From Alteromonas mediterranea DE (GTDB taxonomy: Bacteria > Pseudomonadota > Gammaproteobacteria > Enterobacterales > Alteromonadaceae), in assembly GCF_000020585.3 (NCBI RefSeq), contig NC_011138.3, positions 2,809,654-2,873,653 of the forward strand: a stretch of DNA of 64,000 nucleotides, written 5' to 3'. Each line of letters opens with the position of its first letter. Position 1 is the first letter of the stretch. Shown here piece after piece: positions 10,216 through 19,616 of this stretch. The notes below the pieces were generated by a model. That model was given only the letters and a program-made list of their open reading frames with translations, was not told the DNA's origin and ran no database searches. Position numbers and translations under genes: made by a program.

Positions 10216-12612
10216 TTATCTAACATTAACAAGCGGTGAAGCATGCTCTGCTTGCAGGTATTCCATTAATCCGACCAAGTTCACAGGCCTTGTAAAGTAG
10301 TACCCTTGCATAGCTTTGGCACCAATCTTTTTGGCGAACGACACCTGTTCAATGGTCTCTAAGCCTTCTAAAGTGCAAGGCATACCGAGTTTCACACACA
10401 TTGACACTACATTCTCGATGATAAGCGCTCTGCGTTTTTCTTGTTCACTTTGCAGTGGAAAACCGGGCAGTAGTGAGCGATCAATTTTGATAGCGTCATA
10501 CGTTTCGTCAGCTAACTCTGATATGCAAGAAAAACCTGTACCAAAGTCATCGATGGAAACGATGACGCCAAGAGCCTTAATCTTTATAAGCACGTCTCTT
10601 GCCTTTGCACTTTGAAGCGTGGATTCAGTGATTTCTATGACTATGCGTCCAGGGTCTATATTATGGAAAGCAAAACGTTCAGCAAACAGCTCTACAACAC
10701 CATCATTCTGTAACTGTACCGCTGACATATTTAGATTGAATTTTACGTTTAAAAAACCCCATCCGCTTAATGCTTTGAGTGCAAAACAGACCTCGTCTAG
10801 CATTAGTAACCCAATATCGTGAATATGCTTTGTGCGTTCAGCTATAGGAATAAACTTGTCAGGGCTAATTGGACCATGGCTGGGTATGTGCCAGCGAGCT
10901 AACGCCTCCACGGCTAATACTTCACCTTTCGAATCTATTATAGGCTGAAAGTAGGCTGTGATTTGTTTATTTTGAATTGCGCTTTTAAGCCCTTGTTGAA
11001 TAAATAACCTATACTCGATATTTTTCGAAAGATCATCGCTGAATGTGACAACACCATTTTTACCGCCTTGTTTTGCTGAAAACATAGCAATATCTGCATT
11101 TTTTAGTAGTTCTGTTGGCGACATACTTTCTGTAGATGAAGCAAGGCCGATACTTGCAGTAATTTGAAAGTCACCTGATGTTGTCTTAAAGATTTTTTTC
11201 AATGATAAAGATAACCGCGATGTCATTTTTTTCAAAAGCTTGTGGCAGGTAGTGCTTGTCACGACTACAAACTCGTCGCCCCCAAACCTTATAACAGTGT
11301 CATCACCTCTCAACGCAGCCTTAAATCGACTTGCGCATGCTCTCAATATCTCGTCTCCCACCTCATGTCCATGGGTATCATTTATAAGCTTGAATTCGTC
11401 GATATCTATAAAAATAATTGAGCAGGGCTCACATGATTCATTATAAGTCTCGACAATACTGTTCAAAAGGTTCCGGTTCCCAGCACCCGTAAGAGCGTCG
11501 GTAAAAGCTAAGTACTTAAGTTGACTTTCCGATGACTTGAGCTCTGAAACGTCAGTGAGAATGGCTACGAAATTTGTTTCACCATCATCAAGCTCGAATG
11601 AGGTTACCGACATGGTTAAATGAAACCTTCGTCCTTCGCTTACAATAGTGAGCTCAGTCCTTAAACCGTCTATTAGATAGTCCGGGCGAGGATCGTGTTT
11701 TCGCGCTTTAGGAAAAACACTGTTAATGTGAGTAGATATTAGATGTTTAACTTTGGTGCCAAGCATATCGCATAAGGATTGGTTGGCTTTAATTATGAGC
11801 CCTACAGCATCACAGACTAAAACACCTTCTTTAATTTCACTGACTATCTTATCTGCAACGCTTAGGTTCGACTGAGTACTTTGTAGTATTGATATATCTT
11901 GTATAGCGCCAATTTGTACATAGTCGTCGCCCCACCCTACGTCGGAAAGGACAACCTGAAACCATTTAGTCGGTTGCCCATCAACTTTTAGCTGCAGCGT
12001 TGTAAGGTAATTCGACTTCAAATGTATCGCCTGTTTTAATTCAGACTTCTTTTCCTCGGGAAACAGCGCAAGGAATTTGGATACGGGCATTTTACGTGGA
12101 AAATCAAAAAGGTTTTCTACACTCTCGATAACGACAGACTGAGCAGAAGTATCGACTTCTAACACGCCTAACTTCGCAATTTTTGAGGCCATTGCGAAAC
12201 GTCTATTAGAGGAGGCAAGCGCTTTTTCGGTTTTTTTTCTTTCCAGCGCAACTTGAATAGTAGTGGTGAGCGAAAGCATGCCGTACGGTTTTACAAGATA
12301 TCCATACGGGGAAATTGCGAGCGCATTAGAAATTGTCGTGTCATCACAGTAAGAGGTACTAAATACCACGGGCACTTTATACCTTTCTGTGATGTTTTTT
12401 GCTATTTCAATACCAGAATTTGAACCGCCCAAATCGATGTCCATCAAAATGAGATCGGGAACACGTTTCTCGACTAAAGAGTACAATTCACTTTCCGTCT
12501 TTGCTATACCTAACACCTCCATATCTGCTTCGGTCAGCGCATTTTTAACGTTCATCGCTTCGATTAAATTGTCTTCAACAACAAGTATTAGGGGGCGAGT
12601 GATATCAGTCAC
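10216..12612 (-). CDS. Response regulator with REC, PAS, GGDEF and EAL domains
   Basis: A c-di-GMP turnover regulator of about 798 residues. Domain order: N-terminal receiver (PLILVVEDN; phospho-acceptor in LILMDIDLGG; switch lysine in GYLVKPYG), PAS-like regions, GGDEF with the intact active-site motif in VIRFGGDEFVVV, and EAL with intact motif in VEALARW plus the DDFGTGFS loop. Both catalytic domains look competent, so net synthesis or hydrolysis cannot be told. I prefer the GTG at 12612, which begins 4 bases after the upstream kinase stop with AAGG 9 nt before it; a TTG at 12633 would overlap the kinase. The arrangement implies phosphotransfer from the phytochrome kinase and light-controlled c-di-GMP. 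Confidence 0.9.
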   Translation of the reverse strand: MTDITRPLILVVEDNLIEAMNVKNALTEADMEVLGIAKTESELYSLVEKRVPDLILMDIDLGGSNSGIEIAKNITERYKVPVVFSTSYCDDTTISNALAISPYGYLVKPYGMLSLTTTIQVALERKKTEKALASSNRRFAMASKIAKLGVLEVDTSAQSVVIESVENLFDFPRKMPVSKFLALFPEEKKSELKQAIHLKSNYLTTLQLKVDGQPTKWFQVVLSDVGWGDDYVQIGAIQDISILQSTQSNLSVADKIVSEIKEGVLVCDAVGLIIKANQSLCDMLGTKVKHLISTHINSVFPKARKHDPRPDYLIDGLRTELTIVSEGRRFHLTMSVTSFELDDGETNFVAILTDVSELKSSESQLKYLAFTDALTGAGNRNLLNSIVETYNESCEPCSIIFIDIDEFKLINDTHGHEVGDEILRACASRFKAALRGDDTVIRFGGDEFVVVTSTTCHKLLKKMTSRLSLSLKKIFKTTSGDFQITASIGLASSTESMSPTELLKNADIAMFSAKQGGKNGVVTFSDDLSKNIEYRLFIQQGLKSAIQNKQITAYFQPIIDSKGEVLAVEALARWHIPSHGPISPDKFIPIAERTKHIHDIGLLMLDEVCFALKALSGWGFLNVKFNLNMSAVQLQNDGVVELFAERFAFHNIDPGRIVIEITESTLQSAKARDVLIKIKALGVIVSIDDFGTGFSCISELADETYDAIKIDRSLLPGFPLQSEQEKRRALIIENVVSMCVKLGMPCTLEGLETIEQVSFAKKIGAKAMQGYYFTRPVNLVGLMEYLQAEHASPLVNVR

Positions 12613-12616
12613 GGGT

Positions 12617-15178
12617 TTACACCTTGAAACCAAAAGCTTCGATAGAGCGCTTTAGCAAAGTTGTGTCGACAGGTTTCGTTAATATATCGACTTCAGATAG
12701 CTCGTCTGGCAGCTCTATTGCCGCTCCGTAACCAGTAATGAAAAGAAACGGTATTGATAATTTCTGTATTTCAATACCTAACTGAAAAGTATTTTCATTC
12801 CCCAGGTGAACGTCTAAAAACATCATCGAAGGTTTAACTTTCGCCAATGCCGCTCTGGCTGAATTAATGTCGCCAAAGATATCTATCTTATCAATGCCCA
12901 ATTGTTTGAGGTGTTTTTTAAGGTCTAGCGATATAAGCAGGTTGTCTTCAACTATAAAGGCGCTTGTGAGAATTTTTTCAGTGTTAGCTGTACTGACAGC
13001 TTGAGGCTTGTCGCCACGAGTTGCATGCTGAGTGCTTGTTTGGCTAGTACCAAACTCTATGTATTTACGAGGAATGAGAAATTCCGCATTGAGTCCGGCA
13101 ATTTGAGTACTCAATGACGCCTTTCCTTTTAGTTCATGGGGAATAACTGATTTTATAACCGTCATTCCAAACCCTTCATCGCCTACGCCATGTAAGGGCG
13201 GACCACCTAGCTCTTCCCATTTAATAGTGCAGCCTTTTTCATCTAAGCCCCAAGTTATCGCCACTTTGCCATCATTACTTGTGGCGCTCAAGGCTCCATA
13301 TTTGGCTGCATTCGTGATCATCTCGTGGAAGACTAATACGATGGGGGTAACGGCATAGGGCACTAGGTATATATCAGGCCCTTCTATTTTAAAAGACGAC
13401 TCTCTGATCATATAAGCCTTAAGCTCGTTATGAAGTAGATCCTTGAATCTTACGCTGTTGTATGAGGCATGCGTTAGCTGGTCATGGCCAAGAGCAAGCG
13501 CTGAAATTCTTGACGATAAAGAGGTAATAAATTCGTCAATATCTTTCTTATTTTGCGATGTCTGTCCAATAATCGCGCTTACTAAATTCAAGATATTGCG
13601 AACTCGGTGATTCAATTCACCAATGAGTAACTCGAGTCTTTTTTTCGCCTCACGTTGCAATTGCTCTTTTTCGTGCAAATGGCGAATTGTTAATTCCATC
13701 ACTCCTAGTCTAATAGATTTAGCACGTTCAATATCGAGCGTGGTCCAAGGAGTAGAGGTTGACTCATTGGTCTCTACCCATTTCTCAAAACTCGCCCGTG
13801 GAGTAAGTACCTCTTCACCGTCCTTCAATTTAACACGCTTTGACGGATTGCCCGCCCACGACACTTGGTTGACCACTGAGTTTCTAAAAAGAAAAATATA
13901 GTCCATTGGCTGACTAGAGATTTTAAGTGCTAAAACCCCTGCCACATGTGTATCTGCTAACGAGTCATCAATGTCTGCCAAATTGTCAAATTGGTGGATT
14001 TCCTCATCTGGAAGGTCGGCTAGTATTGCTGTGAGCCGTTTGATTTTCTGAGAGCTAAATGCGGCACCCGACTTAGTATATTCACTGCTAAAAATACAGC
14101 CGATACCGTCGATATCTATAAGCGTCTTAAGCAATGAAAGTTGCTCTACAATGGCATTATTTAACGACCTGCCCAAAGAAAGGTTGCTAAGTACGCGGGT
14201 AAAAGTAGCATTCGCTTTTTCACTAACCCTTATGTGTTCATTAACAAGCCTTCTCGATAATTCTAGTGAAAACATTTCTCCGAAAAGCTCTAACTGTGCG
14301 ACTAACCGGCCAGGGATGACTTTTTTACAGTTGTGATGGCAAGCAATTAGCCCCCACAATTCGCCTTCAACAATAAGCGATATCGACATAGAAGCGCCAA
14401 CTTTCATATTCTTAAGATATTGAATATGCACTTCGGACACTGCCCTTAGACGTGAAAGAGAAAGGTCGATAGTATCTGTATCTTCTTTACCTTTCCCTAT
14501 GATGCTGTAGGTTTCACCATTGACATCAGATATCGTTCTAATAAGATTTTTCTTATAGAGTTGTCTTGCTTGGCGAGGGATATCAGAGGCCGGATAACGC
14601 AACCCCAGAAAAGGTGTCATATCGCTAGAAGTTGACTCAGCAATAACCTCGCCTGAACCGTCTGCTAAAAATTGATAGAGCATTACCCTGTCATGGCCCG
14701 TCGCTGTTCTTACACTTTCAACCAAACCTTGATAAAGGTCATCAAGCTCAGAAAACATTGACATTTGAGCCATAAGTGCAGTGATAACGCCCTCGTATTT
14801 GCCAGCACTTTCTAGCTTTTCGAATTCAAGAATTAAATGCTCGGCACTTTGATGAATACACAAGTCGAACTTGTCTTCGCAGTGGGGTATTGAAATTGAA
14901 TGAAGGTAGGTTGCTTTACTAAGGATCACCGCCTGACTCTGCGCGCCTCGTATAGCATGCACAAGCTTACGGTCAAGTAATTCCCATAGACTTTGGCCGA
15001 TTAGGTTATCACGAGTCACATTGGCAAAATGCTCTAGGTTTTCCGATAAATGAGTAACCACACCCGCTTTATCAACAATAACCATGAAACCCTGATTTTG
15101 TATCTTACCTAAAAGATGAATCGGTTCTTTATCGCATTGGTTCACTAATGATGAGAGTTCGCTAGCTTTGTAGTGCAT
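12617..15178 (-). CDS. Bacteriophytochrome HWE histidine kinase with C-terminal receiver
   Basis: Red/far-red photoreceptor kinase of about 853 residues. Order: PAS_2 (about 15-115), GAF (about 130-300), PHY (about 320-500), HWE-type kinase (about 510-720) and receiver (about 745-853). The N-terminal cysteine in QCDKEPIHLLGKIQ is at the biliverdin-attachment position of bacteriophytochromes. The GAF keeps YPASDIPRQARQLY and the PHY tongue keeps the PRxSF motif (PRASFEKW). The kinase has the HWE signatures ELNHRVRN, HEMITNAAKYGAL and WEELGGPP; the receiver has FLDVHLG and a TKP lysine. An ATG at 15178 with TTGGA upstream is preferred to a GTG at 15196. No heme oxygenase gene is in the window. 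Confidence 0.93.
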   Translation of the reverse strand: MHYKASELSSLVNQCDKEPIHLLGKIQNQGFMVIVDKAGVVTHLSENLEHFANVTRDNLIGQSLWELLDRKLVHAIRGAQSQAVILSKATYLHSISIPHCEDKFDLCIHQSAEHLILEFEKLESAGKYEGVITALMAQMSMFSELDDLYQGLVESVRTATGHDRVMLYQFLADGSGEVIAESTSSDMTPFLGLRYPASDIPRQARQLYKKNLIRTISDVNGETYSIIGKGKEDTDTIDLSLSRLRAVSEVHIQYLKNMKVGASMSISLIVEGELWGLIACHHNCKKVIPGRLVAQLELFGEMFSLELSRRLVNEHIRVSEKANATFTRVLSNLSLGRSLNNAIVEQLSLLKTLIDIDGIGCIFSSEYTKSGAAFSSQKIKRLTAILADLPDEEIHQFDNLADIDDSLADTHVAGVLALKISSQPMDYIFLFRNSVVNQVSWAGNPSKRVKLKDGEEVLTPRASFEKWVETNESTSTPWTTLDIERAKSIRLGVMELTIRHLHEKEQLQREAKKRLELLIGELNHRVRNILNLVSAIIGQTSQNKKDIDEFITSLSSRISALALGHDQLTHASYNSVRFKDLLHNELKAYMIRESSFKIEGPDIYLVPYAVTPIVLVFHEMITNAAKYGALSATSNDGKVAITWGLDEKGCTIKWEELGGPPLHGVGDEGFGMTVIKSVIPHELKGKASLSTQIAGLNAEFLIPRKYIEFGTSQTSTQHATRGDKPQAVSTANTEKILTSAFIVEDNLLISLDLKKHLKQLGIDKIDIFGDINSARAALAKVKPSMMFLDVHLGNENTFQLGIEIQKLSIPFLFITGYGAAIELPDELSEVDILTKPVDTTLLKRSIEAFGFKV

Positions 15179-15576
15179 TATATTTGTTCCAACCACTTTA
15201 TTTAGACGACTCTATCAAGAGTCTAAAGGCTATCAAGTTTCAGAAAACACCCTACAGAAAACCTTAAAGATAAAAGCAATATAAATATAGACTAGGAATT
15301 GGTTAACCTAAACCGTTCATGCGTATTTATTAATATTAGTGTAAATATAAGCAAACGCGTGTATTTAAACTGAAAAGCCTGAATAACGAGATGTAAAAGC
15401 CGTTGCTCGAGTCTGTGCTGGCGAAGCGGATTTAGCGTCGAGTGAAGAAATATGGTCGATTAGGTGAATTAGATATGATGAGCAAATGTTAAAAAGCTCC
15501 GGTATAGAACCAGAGCTTTATAAGAACTTACCACTTGCTGATGCTTTGAAGCCCAGCGCGTGTGAATATTTAATGT
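15179..15576. other. Gap between ybaB and the phytochrome gene
   Basis: About 400 bases that split the normally continuous ybaB-recR order. It holds the ybaB terminator at 15489-15520 and presumably the phytochrome promoter. The stretch is AT-rich near 15240-15370. I see no repeat or attachment-site remnant that would show how the module arrived. Confidence 0.5.
15489..15520 (-). terminator. Terminator after ybaB
   Basis: On the minus strand AAAGCTC-T-GGT, loop TCTAT, ACC-G-GAGCTTTTTAA. It closes the dnaX-ybaB transcript and separates it from the phytochrome module. Confidence 0.75.
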
Positions 15577-15906
15577 CTAAAAACCCGGCATTTTGAAGCC
15601 AGGGGGAAGTGGCATTCCGCCAGTGACATCACCCATCTTCTCTTTGCTGGTCTCTTGAACACGACGAACAGCATCGTTGAACGCTGCCGCAACCAAGTCT
15701 TCAACCATATCTTTATCGTCGTCCATCAACGACTCGTCGATATTAACGCGACGAACATTGTGGTTACACGTCATCGTTACTTTAACCATGCCCGCGCCAG
15801 CTTCACCAGTAACTTCTAGATTCGCTAAGTCGTCTTGTACTTTCTGCATGCGCTCTTGCATTTGCTGCGCCTGCTTCATGATATTGCCCATTCCACCTTT
15901 AAACAT
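15577..15906 (-). CDS. ybaB: YbaB/EbfC nucleoid-associated protein
   Basis: Small dimeric DNA-binding protein, 109 aa, of the YbaB/EbfC family. Features: methionine- and glutamine-rich N-terminal helix ([19 protein letters not shown]), central beta strands ([16 protein letters not shown]) and a proline-glycine-methionine-rich tail ([13 protein letters not shown]). It sits 38 bases after dnaX as usual. A terminator follows, so unlike most relatives it is not co-transcribed with recR here. Confidence 0.95.
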   Translation of the reverse strand: MFKGGMGNIMKQAQQMQERMQKVQDDLANLEVTGEAGAGMVKVTMTCNHNVRRVNIDESLMDDDKDMVEDLVAAAFNDAVRRVQETSKEKMGDVTGGMPLPPGFKMPGF

Positions 15907-15944
15907 AATGTTTGTCTCGCTTCGTTTTGGTGTTAATAATTATG

Positions 15945-18737
15945 CTATCGCGCTTTAACCGTATCGGTTAGCACTGACCCATCGAAAGTCGATAGCAATG
16001 CTTGAATCGTCTCATCGGTTTTAATAACCGAGTGCGCATGCGCGTGTCGCATGGCATGAATTTCTTGCTGTAATGCAAACGGCGTGGATGACGGTTCACC
16101 CAACGTAATACTAACTTCTACGTTTTCACCCAGGCCGTGATGAATTGCATCAACTAACTGCTTTTTAGCACTGTCTTTTAATAAATGCGTCTGACTATGG
16201 TGAATTTCAAGGGACACGTGATTGCCATTTCGCGAAAATGCTGCATGTAATACCAACTGCTTAAGCAAGCCTGCTACCGGCATTTGCTCAACCAAGTTGC
16301 TCCAGTCATCAATTTGACTGGCGTGAGTCAGCTTACTTCCATCGGAAAGATAAGCTTGTAAACTACCCTCATAAGTTGTACTTAAGGGCGTATCAAAATC
16401 TAATGCGTCCCTAGTAAATGAACGTTCACCGGCATTTTCACCACGCTCATAAAAGCCGTGTTCCTTGCTCTCGAGTTCATTGGCGCGAGGAACAGGCGTA
16501 AGTGACGGCTCAACTGAATGTCCGTCTTGAACTGACTTCCCTGTATCCCAAGGCGGAGCATCTTCTACGTGCGGGTTAGGGTTATAATTTGCGTCACTCT
16601 CATCATTTGAAAAAGGCATATCCTCTTCAAAATCATCTAGGGCAAAGGCATCATGACCGGAATCATTGTTATCTGCAAAGTCAGCATTTGTGCTTGCCTG
16701 TTCACTACCACCAAGTAATTGTGTATCGCTACCGTCGTTAAGCGTATTGGCACTCTGATGGTCAGTTATACTGTCTTGGCTTTGTTCGGACTCTGGAGCG
16801 GCTTCAAGCGTAGGACTGTTAATGGGTTCAGGACTGTTACTTAGCTCAGGGCTGTTACTTAGCTCAGGGCTGTTAATCGGCTCAGGGCTGTTAATCGGCT
16901 CAGGGCTGTTCTTTTCATCAGCCACTGTGCTAGCAGAGTCCGTTTTACTTCTAGTAAACCGCGCTTGTATTTCACTAGCGCTTTGCGTTTTAGCATTAGC
17001 CGCACTATTACTTTTTGCGTCAGCATCTTGCGCTTTTTTTTGTTTGAGTTTTTGGCGCAATGCCAGCATATCGGCGGTAGAGGTTAACTGTTCTTCTGCT
17101 GACGGCGATGGCTCAACTATACGCTCGCTTTCGGGCGTGTCCAATTCGTAATGGCCACTCTCATCCTGTAGAGGTGGCATGTCATCCATATAAGCGTCTA
17201 GCGGTGGTTCATCAAAATATTGAGCAACAGGGCTTGCTTCTTCGTCTTCAACTGATGCATTGCTCTGAGGCTCTTGTGCCTCAGATGCACTGGCGCTGGA
17301 AAGATTCGCTTCAAACGCTATATCAGTTTCAGCGGCCGTATTTGTTTGCGTATTAGAAACCGCGGTGGGCTCTTCTTCGTTCGCTACGGTTTCAGCGGGA
17401 GCTGATGACGGAAGATCCGTCGACGCATCAGCTATAGGACTCTGTGGCGGTGTCTTAGGTGAAGTAGGTTCATGCTCTGGCTGCGCTTCAATTGGCGCTT
17501 CGCCTTGGTCTATCGTTGCAGAAGTTTCGCTTAAAGGCGGTTCCTCCTGCTTACTAACGTTTCCCGGGCCACCACTGGGAGAAGCATGGTTTACAGGTAA
17601 ATTATGCTCACTCCTCCCGTTTTCTATCTCGTCTACGGTTTCAGCTATTGGCGCGTTTGGTGCAAAGGCCATCATACGCATTAGCGTCATTTCAAACGCG
17701 CTTTTACCATCGGCAGCAAAAGGTAAATCTTTTCTGCCTTGCAATGCAATTTGATAAAGTAGCTGTACTTGTTCTGCAGAAATAGTTTTGGCTAATTGAA
17801 ATATCGCTTTTGCCGACGTGGTTTCAAGCTTGCAGGCTTCTGGCACCCATTGCGTCAACGCAATTTGGTGAAGCAAGCTCGCCAACTCACTATGCACATT
17901 GTCATAATCAGGTGCTTGTTCAGCAATGTCGTTAACCAACTGCAAAACCTCGGCAGGGCTTTTATTCACCACCGCATGAATTACTTTCAAAAGCTGGTTT
18001 TTGTCCATCAGGCCAAGCATGTCGGTAACAACCGACGCCATTACTTGATTCCCACCCTGAGCAATTGCTTGGTCGGTTAAACTCAGCGCATCACGCATAC
18101 TGCCCTGTGCCGCCCTAGCCAGCAAAGCCAAAGCAGGCGCCTCAAAAGCAAGCTGCTCTTGCTGAAGTATATGAGTAAGCTGACCGACTATTTGCTCTCG
18201 CGACATCGCTTTCAGGTTAAACTGCAAGCATCGCGATAAAATGGTGATGGGGAGTTTTTGTGGATCTGTTGTCGCCAACAAGAACTTTACATGCGGAGGC
18301 GGCTCTTCTAGCGTTTTTAACAGCGCATTAAAGCTATGTTTAGAAAGCATGTGTACCTCATCGATAAGGTACACTTTGTAGCGCCCGCGGGTTGGCTTGT
18401 ATTGTACGTTATCAAGAAGCTCTCGAGTGTCTTCCACTTTGGTTCTTGATGCCGCGTCAATTTCAAGCAAGTCAACGTAATTACCCTGCTCTATTTCTTT
18501 ACAGGTATTGCATTGACCGCAAGGGTTTGCCCCTTGCCCTTCCTCACAGTTAAGGCTTTTTGAAAAAATACGAGCAATGGTCGTTTTACCAACACCACGC
18601 GTACCTGTAAAAAGATAAGCATGGTGTAAACGGTCGTTATCGAGCGCATTTGAAATAGCAGACACTACGTGCTCTTGACCTACAAGTTCACTGAACTTGC
18701 CTGGTCGCCACTTCCTTGCCAGTACCTGATAACTCAT
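15945..18737 (-). CDS. dnaX: DNA polymerase III tau (and possibly gamma) subunit
   Basis: Clamp-loader ATPase of 930 residues, far longer than the 643 of E. coli because of a long acidic, Ser/Pro/Glu-rich linker. The N-terminal AAA+ core has Walker A (GTRGVGKTT), a four-cysteine zinc module (CEEGQGANPCGQCNTC), a DEVH-type Walker B (LIDEVHML) and the SRC sensor (ILSRCLQF). The linker (about residues 375-790) contains six tandem NSPEPI-like hexapeptides. The C-terminal region resumes conserved tau sequence that contacts polymerase and helicase. An A8 run at codons 566-568 would allow a -1 shift ending at once (see findings). It lies between apt and ybaB as in E. coli. Confidence 0.97.
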   Translation of the reverse strand: MSYQVLARKWRPGKFSELVGQEHVVSAISNALDNDRLHHAYLFTGTRGVGKTTIARIFSKSLNCEEGQGANPCGQCNTCKEIEQGNYVDLLEIDAASRTKVEDTRELLDNVQYKPTRGRYKVYLIDEVHMLSKHSFNALLKTLEEPPPHVKFLLATTDPQKLPITILSRCLQFNLKAMSREQIVGQLTHILQQEQLAFEAPALALLARAAQGSMRDALSLTDQAIAQGGNQVMASVVTDMLGLMDKNQLLKVIHAVVNKSPAEVLQLVNDIAEQAPDYDNVHSELASLLHQIALTQWVPEACKLETTSAKAIFQLAKTISAEQVQLLYQIALQGRKDLPFAADGKSAFEMTLMRMMAFAPNAPIAETVDEIENGRSEHNLPVNHASPSGGPGNVSKQEEPPLSETSATIDQGEAPIEAQPEHEPTSPKTPPQSPIADASTDLPSSAPAETVANEEEPTAVSNTQTNTAAETDIAFEANLSSASASEAQEPQSNASVEDEEASPVAQYFDEPPLDAYMDDMPPLQDESGHYELDTPESERIVEPSPSAEEQLTSTADMLALRQKLKQKKAQDADAKSNSAANAKTQSASEIQARFTRSKTDSASTVADEKNSPEPINSPEPINSPELSNSPELSNSPEPINSPTLEAAPESEQSQDSITDHQSANTLNDGSDTQLLGGSEQASTNADFADNNDSGHDAFALDDFEEDMPFSNDESDANYNPNPHVEDAPPWDTGKSVQDGHSVEPSLTPVPRANELESKEHGFYERGENAGERSFTRDALDFDTPLSTTYEGSLQAYLSDGSKLTHASQIDDWSNLVEQMPVAGLLKQLVLHAAFSRNGNHVSLEIHHSQTHLLKDSAKKQLVDAIHHGLGENVEVSITLGEPSSTPFALQQEIHAMRHAHAHSVIKTDETIQALLSTFDGSVLTDTVKAR
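16812..16911 (-). repeat. 18-bp in-frame tandem repeat in the dnaX linker
   Basis: About six consecutive copies encoding NSPEPI or NSPELS units. Copies are nearly identical at the DNA level, which indicates recent slippage duplication in the disordered linker. Confidence 0.85.
17020..17042 (-). promoter_or_regulatory. Candidate programmed -1 frameshift site in dnaX
   Basis: Codons CAA AAA AAA GCG (codons 566-569) give an A8 run, including heptamer A AAA AAA followed by G. A -1 slip would read AGC GCA AGA TGC TGA, ending after four residues at 17020-17022, to yield a product of about 572 residues. The surrounding residues (LRQKLKQKK) resemble the E. coli shift-site context. No clear upstream Shine-Dalgarno stimulator or strong downstream stem was seen. 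Confidence 0.55.
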
Positions 18738-18780
18738 TATTACGTATTTCGCCCTTGTTGCTGTTTTTGCTTATTGACGT

Positions 18781-19317
18781 TTATTCGCCTTCAAACTCGC
18801 AAATAGAATAACTTTCTATATCAAGCGCTGAAAGCTTTTGTTTACCGCCTAAATCAGGAAGGTTAATAACAAAACCTGCATGATTGATCTCGCCACCTAA
18901 CGAGCGAATTAACTTGGCAGAGGCAGCGATAGTTCCGCCCGTTGCAAGCAAGTCGTCGATAAGAAGTACTTTATCACCCAGTTCTATGGCGTCTTTATGG
19001 ATTTCCAATGTATCCATACCATATTCCAGTTCGTAGCTTTCGCTTACTACTTCACGGGGAAGTTTATTGGGTTTTCTTACTGGTACAAAACCAATGCCCA
19101 TTTCGATGGCCAATGGCGCACCAAAAAGGAACCCGCGTGCTTCGGTACCTGCGATCTTGGTAAAACCCATGCCCTGATACTTTTCTACAAGTAAGGAGAT
19201 ACAGCTACTGAATGCTTTGTGATCTTCTAAAACGCTGGTCACATCTCTAAATAAAATACCTGGCTTTGGATAGTCAGGTACGGTTTTCACTACTGATTTA
19301 ATATATTCTGCAGTCAC
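18781..19317 (-). CDS. apt: Adenine phosphoribosyltransferase
   Basis: Purine salvage enzyme making AMP from adenine and PRPP in the cytoplasm. At 178 residues it has family length. Motifs: the FRDVTSVL loop, the [11 protein letters not shown] segment, the VRKPNKLP flexible loop and the PRPP-binding signature [13 protein letters not shown]. It lies 43 bases upstream of dnaX in the same direction, the classical apt-dnaX arrangement. Confidence 0.97.
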   Translation of the reverse strand: MTAEYIKSVVKTVPDYPKPGILFRDVTSVLEDHKAFSSCISLLVEKYQGMGFTKIAGTEARGFLFGAPLAIEMGIGFVPVRKPNKLPREVVSESYELEYGMDTLEIHKDAIELGDKVLLIDDLLATGGTIAASAKLIRSLGGEINHAGFVINLPDLGGKQKLSALDIESYSICEFEGE

Positions 19318-19339
19318 AATTATGCCTTGAATGTCTGCG

Positions 19340-19462
19340 TTATAACCAGAAGGTGAACCAGCCGGCGATGATATGCATCAACGGGAACGCGATTAGAGTT
19401 ACTAGCGATGCTAGAAAGTACCACTTGTTATAGACTTCTTTGAAATCTGAATTGTTAGCCAT
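19340..19462 (-). CDS. 40-residue single-pass membrane protein
   Basis: Small gene found by reading the apt leader: ATG at 19460-19462, TAA at 19340-19342. The protein has a charged N-terminus ([14 protein letters not shown]) and one hydrophobic helix of about 23 residues rich in aromatic residues, ending [14 protein letters not shown] lies 7 nt upstream of the ATG. It ends 22 bases before apt and is probably its operon leader gene. I recognise no family. Good ribosome site, compact position and a clean membrane helix argue that it is real. Confidence 0.6.
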   Translation of the reverse strand: MANNSDFKEVYNKWYFLASLVTLIAFPLMHIIAGWFTFWL

Positions 19463-19616
19463 TTGCACTACCTAAACAATTTTTGTGAACAAAAAAATGG
19501 TGCTAAATGTTAATCGAAAGCAAGCGTGATTGACAGCGCTAATATGATCGATCGCTCACTTTCACACCAGATCCTAGCGAAAGTTTAATGTAAAGCAGGA
19601 AAATTTTGCTTATCAG

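Noticed and set aside
18738..19616. 4.5S (SRP) RNA near dnaX, as in some gammaproteobacteria
   Set aside because: No GGAAGCAGCCAAGG-type core is present on either strand in the gaps around apt and dnaX.
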